Origin: Acanthopleura granulata
Taxonomy: Eukaryota > Mollusca > Polyplacophora > Chitonida > Chitonidae
Direction: 5' to 3'
Assembly: GCA_016165875.1 (NCBI GenBank)
Contig: JABBOT010000080.1
Location: 10,728,078-10,792,077, forward strand
DNA: 64,000 bases
Shown in pieces: positions 42,001-54,000 of the stretch (position 1 is the stretch's first letter; each line of letters starts with the position of its first letter). The position numbers were made by a program, and so were the translations under genes. The notes beneath the pieces were generated by a model that worked only from the letters and a program-made list of their open reading frames with translations, searched no databases and was not told where the DNA came from.

Positions 42001-45000
42001 TGATTCCATTCAAGATTTTCTGTGAATGAAGGAAGTGAAGCAAGAGTAATGAGTTCTGAGTCATGCAGTTTCATGACGTGGAGAACATACCATTTGAAGC
42101 AGTCATCTACATGTTACACTACGTCCGTTGCGACGCCAAAATATTCAGGGCCTCCGTTGACGGGATTTGATTTTTGGGGGTAAATTTGATCAAAATATGG
42201 TGTCAGCCATGTGTCCGCAAACCCCAGTTGATTTTATCTTGTAAAGCTGAAATCAAGGGAAGAACTTGATTTTGTGCAAGCGCAGATCAAATTAAAAAAA
42301 AAATAACTGGGTCTGTGCAAAAATGATGCATATTTAATGATACTTGTAATTTTGATTCATGCAATATCTCCATCAGATATTCTTCAAGTATTAAGCATTG
42401 GATGCTTACTCATTGAATGGAATTGTAGACTTCAATCTAAAATGCCACGTGTAATAAAGCATTTGTTGTTGTTGCAGCTCCATCGATTTAACTATGACAC
42501 GGGCAAAGCCCTGCAGGCCTTAGTGAAGTGCCCGGTACCCCGGAGTGTGGAGAGAAAGTGGACTGAGGATGAAATGGTGAGGCTAGTTACAATGTGCTCA
42601 CCCTTCTGTGACTGTCCTAAGGCATGCACTGTATCTCACCTTGTGTCACCTTTTTCAAGTAATGCTTTTTGATATATTCTGACTGATTCGTCCACCTTAT
42701 AGGGCCACTGGGGAGCCTTGTGTTAAGTTCGGTCAATTTCTTATTAGAACAAGATAAGGTTTGGTATTAGGAGTATCACTGTACTTCGGACAGGCCAATC
42801 TTTTGGTGAAAAATGGTGTATCCAAAACCTTGCTTTCTGTGGCATGCAAAAGTATTTTCCTGCAACCACAGAGGCTTTGTGAATAGAACCTTATCAAGAA
42901 GTCTGTACTCAGTGCATGGTGAAAAAGGCAACTCATTCTGTATCAAGCCTGTATTTTGTTGTTTGTTGTTAATGGTCACACGCAACCATTTTGGCCCAGT
43001 GCCGAAAAAACATGTGCCCATAACCCTTTGAGGCTTGAGATCACACGATGGAATCAAGCATGGGTTATGGGTTTCATCATGCTCAGGTGAAGGGGTTTCA
43101 AACTCGCCAGAGTTCAAATCCACCCCTAGGGAGGTGTGACAGGTACTTTGTTTTTTCTTTTTCTTACTTCACTAATTCCAATTATGGAATAATGTATTTA
43201 GGTGTATTTAACTAATGTGAAATAAGAAAAATAAACTTCTGGCAAAAATAAAATAAATAATTTATATTATTGTTTTACAAATTGTAGTGAAAAATAATTA
43301 ATTCCAAATTAATTTTAAGAGTTATACCCCTTGTTGGTGATTCTCATCAGTTCAGTGGTTCACTGATTTCATTACATGATTTCTGAATTATGGGAGCAGA
43401 CTGATATCTCCAACATGTGAAGTGGCAAAATGGCACATGGCAGATTCTTACCAATTAAGATAAAAATGATGGTATTTGCCCTGCCTTGCTGATAGATGTA
43501 TTGTGATATGTTGGTGTCCCAAAGACACATTTTAATAACATTTCAATTCATGACACATTTTAATAACATTTCAATTCATGAACTGTTTCTAAAATTGAGC
43601 ATAAGCCAGCAGACAGGAATATTTATATTTGTTAATCTATTAAAACCCGTTGAAAATTTGTACTGTAAACACTGAAAAAGAGCAGCAATATATGGTTATA
43701 TTTCCACTGGTGGCTTGTGTCATGGTTTCAGTATGGCATCAGCTTCGCATATAAAACCATATTGCAATCTTTCTTTTTTTTTTTTTTTTCCTTTGCCTGC
43801 TTTTACTTCTCTTTTTGATTAAAAACCCAGGTCCAGTTCACTTAACACGGATGAATTATCTGCCCTTTGGTTATTGATCAAGGCCACCAAAGCAAAGTGC
43901 CTCCTGTATTGATTGTCATAAAGCTCGATCCGATTAAGACACTTCCTGTTGTATTAAACTAAACTCGGCTTTACTCTCTAAGCCACGGCTAACCTTTCCT
44001 CTGTGTGCCCTGGTGTTGGGATCGTTCAGAGGCCATGGGCGAAGCATTGGAAGGCCATAGTGAGAGGGACACTAGTAGAGAAGGCCTTACAAAATGTCCG
44101 CATCACAGGCGTTCTGTTTGAAAGCAACAAATATGACGTATCTTTCTGAGTGAAGTGTAATATTGAAAACGTTCAGTTTGTGAAGCCTGCTTTGGTTTGA
44201 AGCAAGGTGCCATTTATTTCATGGATATTTTTCCAATGGTAACGATACAAGATGCCGTGAGTGTACATATGTGTATCTTGTAAACTGATATCCATTCTTA
44301 CATGTATGTGAAAACAGTCTGTTCGATGTCTGTGGAATAATTTGACAGGTAGTACGTATAAAAGAATAATTTTCTGTGCTTTTCACACGTGTAACTTCAT
44401 AAGAAGGGTATTTCTTAGTTTTCGTTTATCATTTAACAATGCACCATCGGATTCTGTAGGTTCAACAGAATTGTATAAACTTTCTGGAGTCAGAAGATAA
44501 AATCCTGCATAATCCTAACTGTGCACTCTGTATCGTGTGCTGCGGAATTGCAATTGAGAAGTTATGAGGAATCAATGGCCAGGACTACCAAGTACTTAAA
44601 TACCCATCAATCTCCAGTTACCATGGCAACGGTCATTATTTTAGGGTGCTGGATACCTTTATAAGGCTACCTTAAGCATGTTTTAAATTGGATGTAACTG
44701 CCCCAGGGTTTTACGGCGTTGCTTCAGAAACATTCACAGGGGAGAATTTCTAGAGGTGTTTGTAAAGTTGTAAAATCTTTGGGTATTTGAAGGCTGCCCT
44801 TTTTATCTGTGATTGTGATCTAAATGGAGGGGACAGTAAAGCAGGCAACCATAAAACCCGCTGCCTCTGTGCCGCTTTTATTGATTTCCACACAGATTGA
44901 TGACAAAATAGGGTGCTGTGTGTATCCAAGCAAGTGTACAGGAATTAGCTTGGTAGGCATTCCCCATGCTTTCTCTTTCTCTATCCGCCTCTTCCAGGTT

Positions 45001-48000
45001 TCTTATCTAGTGGCTAACTGCACAAAGCCCTTTTTAGACCTTTAAAACTTTAAGACCTTGTCACATTGCGTGATTTTTGGTATTGGAAGTTGAAATTTTA
45101 AAACACGAGTCTTGAGATAACATTGATGAGGTGGTCAAAATTTTGATTTTAATTTTGACCCAAAACTGAGTTATGAAATAGTATTTTGAATCTTGACTTA
45201 AATCAGGAATGGGGCTGTGGAATTGGCCCCTGAACCACAAAATGTTACCAGATATCACATTCAAACTGCTTACTCCAGTCAGATATAGAAACTTGGTCCA
45301 TGTAACATAGATTTATCTGTGAAATTTTTAACCTTGGCATTAAGGAGCAAGCATTGATAAGTGATATGATCCAAACTTTGGAATGGTCCATCAGTTTACC
45401 TCAGGCTGTCTGGTTTCCTACACCTATAAAATGATCTCCATTTTCTTAGTGAATAATTATTCAGTATTGCATTAAGTAACAGTCAGATTAAGAAATTAAT
45501 ACATTAATATCCATGAACCAGCAAATAACTTGTTAGATGATACTTGTTTGCTGTCAGTGCTATAAGGACCACATGAAAAAAAATATTTTCGCAATCTGGT
45601 CACGTTTTAGCCATCCAATAAATCCAGCAAATCTTATCTTGTTGAATGTGCCCACCCGCCACTTGCCAAATGCTTGAGAAATTTACCTGTGGTGGTTTTA
45701 TGTTGTCTTGTGTAAAAGTATCTGCATTCAAGTTTCAAAGTTACAATCTTCCTCTGGTGACACACGAGATTTCCCATTTTGGCGAAATTCCTTTTGTTTT
45801 CTACGTACTTTTGTTTCAGAATGATAGTTGGGTTTAGCTTAGAAGTGCTGAAAATGCAGCAATGATGACGTGCGTGAGATCGTCTCTGTTTTTTGTCATC
45901 CCATTGTCCTATCACAGTCAACCCAGGTCTGAATTTCCTTGGCTTCTGTCACCAACTTAAAATTGAACTCTGTAAGCTTTCTGATTTGTTGCAGAAGTGT
46001 TGTTGAGATTTTGTAGTTGTCTTTACTTCCTGCTTGATCAGGTACATGCTTCATCAAATCTATATTTTCATGCCGTGTTATTTTTGAAATTGTAGGTGAA
46101 ACTGATGTCTTGTGGTTTAGTATTCTTTGGATTACATAATTGTAGGTTATGGGGCTCTACAAACTTGTAGATACAGTCAAATCAGACATTCTTTTGAGAA
46201 TTGATAAAGGTGTGACGCTATTCATTAGTGACACTAAGAGGTCAGTGTTTATTATTTACTAAAAAGTATCTATAAGTACAGTAATTAGTTACTATTTCAT
46301 CTATGAAACTAATTGCAAATTGCCATTAGAGCTTTCACATAGAATATTCTTGACTACAGCATGAAACCCCAATCAAATAAATAAGTAAATAAGCTCTCAC
46401 AGAGAAGTACACAGATGCCACCACCATTTTGATTGTACCAAGGCAAGAACCATTAATTTTATGTGGTAAAGTGTACTCTTGTGGTTGGAAGATTTACTTT
46501 GGATTGGCATTAATGCCTTCATGATGGACGCGAGGGATCCCTCTTGAAGCTCATCATTGTCAGTGTCCAGTTCATAGCGCAAGTGACCACCTATTCTATT
46601 TCAATAGGTTATGCGATGATGACCACTTAGTATTGATTCTTCCTACAACAACGACAACATTAGTGATGGTAGCCGGTATATTGTTTGAGCTTTATAGGCG
46701 TCTGTGGTCAGGAGTTGGACAGATCCTTGTGTATTAATTCAGGGTCCCGAGCTGTCAGCTGGGTTCGTTGACAAGGTGAAGTATGTCACAGTCTGCTGTT
46801 AATGCCTCTTGACTACAGCCAGTAATTAGTCATATTCCTTTTGTAAAAGGCCGGCTGGTCGTCACGGTGATAAAGGCAGGCTAATGAAGCATAGGGTTGG
46901 CACATTGTACATTGATTACCAAGGCTGTTGTGCCGTCGCATCTCAGTTAGCCAACTAATAGAGATTATCAGGGGAACAAATAGAGCTGGAGTGGCATCCC
47001 TCATCTGTGGCGAAAACGGCAGGAATAACCCTAATCCAAATTGTATTGAGTCGTGTTATTTACGAGGCGGCTGACAAGGGCCTGGGTCTGATGGATCTGA
47101 GCCGAGTCTTGAGGGCCAGGGACAATCGCTTTCCCATTGGATGATGGATGACGGGTATGTAAGACCTTCAATTGCCATGGAGATGGAGCAGGCCCTTGAC
47201 ATGCCAGGCTGGTGTATAACCTGTGTTACCTTAAAAGCGGCTGGGAAGATGGATCAAGTGTAGCAATGCTGTTGGTATACATTTGTCTGGTTCGACTGTA
47301 ATACCACGGAGACTTCATGGAGGCTTGTGAAACATATGTTTTCTGTATGGCGACGTGGTGGAGATTGGGTGCAGCCGAGCAGTGGCCATTGCGTCACACA
47401 TGGCCACCATGACCAGTGTCTTCGTTTAGGCCTGGGTTTTGTTCTGTTTGGAAGAAAAACTGGAACAGTGTTGGATTATCTGAAAACTATCATGTTTCTA
47501 CAATACGGGAAGAAAGTAGACGTTATAGTAAATTAAAGCAGTGTGGGTTTAGATGCTAGCTTTCTTGGAGTGGACAACAGTGTTGGATGCTTATGAGACT
47601 TAATATGTACAAAGCTGTACTAAAAGCAATATTGGTGAACAAGTCCATCGTCACAAATGACCACTGGCCTAAACTAGCTCCCTTTTGTTTGTGGCAGATG
47701 TGTGATTAGTTGTATGCAAAGAGTTAAGGTGAATTTACAAGGATTCAAGATCAGCAACAGATCTCACTCAGCCTGTGAAGTAGAGAGCTACATGTAGGCT
47801 TTAGTTCACAGGATACTACATGCACTAAACTGCATGTGGGTAAACAACCTCGTACCTCTTGTCAGCAACCACTGAAGGTAGCTCAGCTCAGGAGTAAAGA
47901 TCAATAACTAAATATAAGGTAGCTTTGCGTGAAGGTGATAGAAATACACTATTTTTCTATGTCAGGGTTTCGCAAATAAAGTATTAAATAAATTCATCAT

Positions 48001-51000
48001 GCCATCAGATCATTTCCTGTGCTTTTATTTGTGAAATTGTATTCTGTCATTTTGACATATTTTCAACAGAAGTAAAATCGTATAACCAACATGTATCCTT
48101 GCAGCCTTTTGCTGGGATTTTTCTTTCTGTTTTAACATAATTTGTTGAGGTGGGCTGAAGATTATAATATATATGTTATGTTTAACATACATGTGTATTG
48201 TTTTGGCTTGATTTCAATGAAGTTTTTTTCTCATTGTGTACCAAATGCCTAATTTGAACTTGCTACTTCTGACATAATTTTTTATAATAAATTGAAATGT
48301 CTGAAGTTTAGTACCTCACATCAATCAATCATCTTTCATCAGTCAGAGAGGAGGATCAATTTCTCCAGCTCATCAGTTGGGTGCAAAAGCTGTAGAAAGT
48401 TCAGAGCCAAAGGGGTTACAGGAAATGGATTTCACCCCGTATGATACGTTATGGCAACTGTTGATGACTTAACTCCCTTGTCTGACTTGGGAGCTCACTT
48501 GCATGATGGATGAATGGCTGTCCTGAATAGACGAGCCCGACGGCAATAACCTCTCTGGTGTTAAAGAAGAGGTCGTCAAAATATGATTTATGGTTCCTTT
48601 GCACAGTTGAAATCTAGATTTTCACCTCCAATGTGGCAGGAAAGCTATCCCCCCACAGGAGGGCTGAGGGACAAGAAAGAAAGTCTGTAATAAGGCACAC
48701 TGATAGTAAAGACCAAGATTAGATTGCAATGATGCCTTCTTGGGTATATACCGAAATGACTTATGAGCCTCTCTAGACCTGTTCATTTGTGAACCACTGA
48801 TGAATGGGGCTTGCTTTGCTCATGCCTACCGTCTCCTTGCTCCCCAGCCAGATGAAAGATTATATCTCTGATGGGAACGGAGGTCTGATTTGGGACAGGA
48901 TTCACATGTATTATTTTGGGGGTGGGAGTCAGACAGGGGTTTGGACTGGGTGGGACCAGGCAGTATAGGGGGCATAAGGAATAAGATACTTAATACTTCA
49001 CCAGTAAAAATGGCCTGTTTAAAGGGTGACATTTCATGGCATGTTTGCATGCTCTTCTATCTTATGTCTTGTTCCCCTTCTTATCTCTCAGACCCTCTTC
49101 ACTGTCACTCTAGACTGGCAAATTTCCTTTGCTGGTGTTAGACAGAGAACAAATTGGAATTGGCCATATCCGCATTCTGCAAAACTGTCCATTTAGTTTT
49201 CCGCTCAGGCCGTTTGTTAAGTTAATAGTCTTTGTTAAAAGATACATGGAGGATGTCAAAAATTTGACTTGCCTTTCAACCAACAGATATCAGGTCTCTA
49301 TTCAGGTGGACAGATCTGTGTACAGATTGACAGGTCTAATTGTAGACCAACTTACAGAACTACTTGTCACAGGTTAAAAAAAGAAAAAAAAGAAAAAAAC
49401 AATATCTTAATTATAATTGGTCCACAATTCCCAAAGTCCCATAGTGCAGTGTTTGAAGCAGATTACTGTGTGGTTTAGTCAGTTTCAAAATGGATAAAAT
49501 GTAATTCGCATCACGTAAATGACCTAGACATTTCAGGCTTACTCCCTATGAGGCAGGGACACTGTACACATATATCACTACAGGAGGGAGGAGGGCCAGG
49601 AGGGAGGGGAGCAAGGCAGCATCTGCCCCTTTCCATTTGATATTTGCTTGCTGGCTCCATATTCATTGGCAACAAACCCTGCAGAGGAGGGGAGGAAAAA
49701 AAAATCACTCCTTTGCAAATGTGGAGGTAATTTGAACAAAGCGCGGTACTCAAGCTGCTGTGTGAGAAGTTAGGGGAACTATTATAGGGGCGAGATTACA
49801 GCCTAGCTGCCTGTTCTTATAGATCAAATTAGTCGCTGAGTCGGTGACAAGAGGCGGAAAAAAAAGATGGCCGCCGAAGCTCTTCACACTGGGGCCTTTT
49901 ACCGAGAAATCAATATTTATGTTGTGGGCTGTGAAACGGATTCCAGACGACTTAGAAAAAGCAATCTGGGTACATGTGTTAAATTCAACACCAGTGAAAG
50001 ATCACAGGGACCATAATATTTTTTTCTCTCTCTCTCTTTCTCTTTTCCCTCTATTTTTCCTGACTTCAGTTCTCATTTTTCTTGTTCACCTTTAATGTAC
50101 TTTGTGATTTTTTTGAAAGCTTTTGCCTCCTGTGAGGAAAAAAAAAATAGAATAAGATAAATGAATGGGAAAGATGCATTTGTACTTGTAAAAAAAATAT
50201 GTACACACTGGGTGATGGGATTTTGGTTAAGACAGAAATGCAGTAATGTGCAGATGCACCCTTATACTGCACAGACAAATGCAAGGTGCAGGTGCAAGTC
50301 TTTGTGGTGTATAAAAAGGTGAATTGGTTGATAAAGCAGAGGAAAAATATAAACTGTTTGTGAATATCAGTCTTCTGACTGATACATTAACTGTGATATG
50401 ACTGAAATTATTTCTTTCAACCTCAGTCATCATTGAGTAATACATTTAATTCATCGATATGAAGTAAAATTAGAAGCATGTTGATCTGATATGTAAATTA
50501 CAATTTTGCTGAAGCTAGTAGAGGCAAAATTCAATGCCAGCATTATTGTTGATCTATTTAGCTGACAACATTCATTGTGACGTCAAAATTGATAATTAAT
50601 TGTATTGGAAGAAGAATGGCTCTGGTTTTAAGTAGAAGGCAGCAAAGGTACAATGGGCAAGGCGAACTTTGGCCTGTGCGTCAGTTTCCTCAGTAAGGCA
50701 CCCCTACCCAGGAAGACCCTACCCCCTTGCTTGTCTCTCTGACACCCATTGTTCTGGGCAGAGGCGTGATGGGAGGGGGTGGCAGAGGTGACATAACTCT
50801 CCATAGCTAAGGTGATACAGTTAAGTGTCCATGGATTAGAATGTGTTGTTGAACAACACATAATTAGACGCGGTGAATGAGTCATGTAGAGCTGGGCAGC
50901 CCCCTGGTGGCTTCTGTGGTGGACCAGTGACACTGGAGAGGAGCTCAACCCATAGGACAGCTCTCATTTAAGGAGAAATAGCTTCTCCCACCCTCCCACC

Positions 51001-54000
51001 CCAACAAACAGACTTCTTCTGCATGGTTGAGTTTATAAAGTTTCCAGTTCCTTTCGGAAGGACGGAAAGGAAAATTTTGGACATTAGTTGAAGTAGAGCA
51101 TTAAATCATTACCTTATATTCTAGAATAAAATGATAAAAGACCTGCGGCAACATTAAAGAAATCTGTGCCTCCATGAAGTAAATGTGAACCTCCATGAAG
51201 TAGATGTGCTAGACTGCTATCAAATAGATGTCGCCCTTTTGCTCTGTGAGATCACTAGATCGAGTAATTATATCATATGTAGTCAGTATTTTAACACATT
51301 GTTAGTATGTTACTCAGCAAATAAGCTACAGCTGTTTAATTTCAGATGTGTTACAGTTGCTGAAATGCTTAACGCATTTAACCCTGAATGAATCATAAAT
51401 GTATTTCTTTTATTGTGTGGTTTCAGAAACGGTTTGTCAAAGGTCTACGCCAATATGGGAAGAACTTCTTCAAAATCAGGAAAGAGATGTTACCACACAA
51501 GGAAACGGTAAGTTGACATTATTTTATCCAGCCTGTTGGTATGCTGTGGCGAAACATAGGTAGTGCTTCTGGTTCAAGAGGTTGTGTTATGTCTGTGAAA
51601 CATAGGTAACGCTTCTGGTGCAAGAGGTTGTGTTATGTCTGTGAAATATAGGTAACGCTTCTGGCGCAAGAGGTTGTGTTATGTCTGTGAAATATAGGTA
51701 ATGCTTCTGGTGCAAGAGGTTGTGTTATGTCTGTGAAATATAGGTAATGCTTCTGGTGCAAGAGGTTGTGTTATGTCTGTGAAACATAGGTAACGCTTCT
51801 GGCGCAAGTGGTTGTGTTATGTCTGTGAAACATAGGTAACACTTCTGGTGCAAGTGGTTGTGTTATGTCTGTGAAATATAGGTAACGCTTCTGGTGCAAG
51901 TGGTTGTGTTATGTCTGTGAAATATAGGTAATGCTTCTGGTGCAAGAGGTTGTGTTATCTCCGTGAAACATAGGTAACGCTTCTGGTGCAAGAGGTTGTG
52001 TTATGTCTGTGAAACATAGGTAACGCTTCTGGTGCAAGAGGTTGTGTTATGCCTGTGAAACATAGGTAACGCTTCTGGTGCAAGAGGTTGTGTTATGCCT
52101 GTGAAATATAGGTAATGCTTCTGGTGCAAGAGGTTGTGTTATGTCTGTGAAATATAGGTAACGCTTCTGGTGCAAGAGGTTGTGTTATGTCTGTGAAATT
52201 ATGATGTAACATCATTCCAGAGCTACCAAGAAAGTAAAAAAGAAAAAACTAAAGAACAAGATTCACATCATAGTGAGATTGCTTTATGTTAAAATGCAAG
52301 GATTGTTTGGAAAGTGTATTGAAAGCTCCTCAATCTGTAGTCACATGATACTGTATGCGTTGTGTGGAAATTCAGCGATTTTCACTCCATGGCAGCACAA
52401 CTGTTGAAATACAAATTAGGAAGCACTCTCTATAACTTACATTAACATGTCTCTGTCATACTGCAGAGGTCAACAGTAACACAAATACATGATATATTTT
52501 TTTGTAGGCGTGGATGTATTCTTTTTTTTTTGTACAAAAGTAATTGACCTTTATAGGCCAGTTTGGTAGGGCTCTTCAGTGTCGGGTTGTTACTTTTTGT
52601 TTGATATCATTTTAATTTGTGTCCATAGTTTTTTTGAGCAAGCATTCATTAAAAAGCAGAAGAAGCTCCATATTTTCCACTGAATATTGTAAACGCTTTG
52701 CTTGTGTGTTGCATACTGAATAAGTGCTTTGTGCTCAACATGAGTATGTAATACTGTTACAAGATTGTGTGTTGTGGTAGTCAGTTTGTACTTACCTATA
52801 GTACCGGTTGCCAGTTTTTCTAAAATTGTGTTTTTGAATTGATTTACTCCTGCTGCTGCCTTCATACATAAGAGGAATTCCTTAGAAGTTTTGGTCTTTA
52901 ATTTGTCTTTAAACAAGAATTAAATAGAAAAACGTAATTTCCACCCCCAAGTTCATTCAAAAATCTGGAAAGGACAGAACACATTTGTATGTGTTGCATC
53001 CGCTTAATAGCGAGGTCATGTAATTGACAGCTCTGGTAGGGGTCTTAACGAGCACAAAAGGTGTCTCCTAAGACATTTGCACCAAGCCCAGGTGAGGGTG
53101 GGGTCAGGGCGCAGTGTGATGATATATATCCCTCCCCACAGGCAATAGCCCCTGTCTGTCAGTCAGTCATACAACTCTCAAGTTTGTAGGGTCACATCTG
53201 AGTCTAGATTAGCAGACAGCCTTTGTCCTTGGAGCAGGGATTCAGTTACCCTTGTCATCTTGCATTACTGGGCATACAGCTAATCTATTCACTGGAACAG
53301 GGAACATGGATAGCCCTCCTGTAGGCTGTGGGACCAGCTTACAGCTATAAAATTCCAGCCATTATCTACACAAAGACTAGAGTATCTGTCTGTGGGGTGG
53401 GTGACAAACAGCTGAACAAGGGGTAGGAGTGGCAAACAGCTGAGTAAGATATGTAAATGGCAAAAGGCTGAACACGACCTTAAAGTGGCAATGACTCAAA
53501 ATGGTACGGAATTGACAGAAATGTGAACTTGAATGAAGGGTCATGTTTTTATTTGTTTGATTGGTGTTTTAAGCCGTACGCAAGAATATTTCACTCATAC
53601 GACAGTGACCAGTATTATGGTGGGCGGAAACCAGGCAGAGTCCTTGGCGAAATCCAAGACCATCTGCAGATTGCTGGCAGGCCTTCACACGTACTTCCGG
53701 AAAGGAAGCCAGCATGAGCTGGACTTGAACTCACAGCGACCGCATTGGTGACAGGCAGGATTCATAATGCCGCACTTGCACGCTCACCCCATCAGTTGAT
53801 CTGAAGGTGGCGCAAGGTGAATTACGCTGTATATTTAAGAGTGCTGAGTGTGACTAGTGTGAAGGGCATATGTTCATGGTTGAGAGGAGGAGTGGGGTGG
53901 ATGTGATTGATGGGTCATGGAGTGGATGAAAGAAAATTTGGTCAGCCTACTGTCTTGTAGATGGAAGTTTTGGATAGGAAATAGTGGACTACAGTGACCA

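Larger units (their letters stand above)
42577..51426 (+). other. RERE intron 6 in view (8,850 bp, phase 0, inside the SANT domain)
   Basis: It runs from GTGAGG to TTTCAG and splits the first from the second SANT helix. It contains a foldback-family relative (45060-45240), SINE relics (45385-45480, 46330-46392), a direct 27-bp duplication (43525-43580), regulatory-looking blocks at 43850-44010 and 46790-47210, and an ATG in a favourable context at 49867. No further gene is seen. Confidence 0.9.

Noticed and set aside
43020..43130. Box B-like GAGTTCAAATCCACCC suggesting another SINE
   Set aside because: No box A at the right distance and no family tail; too little to call.
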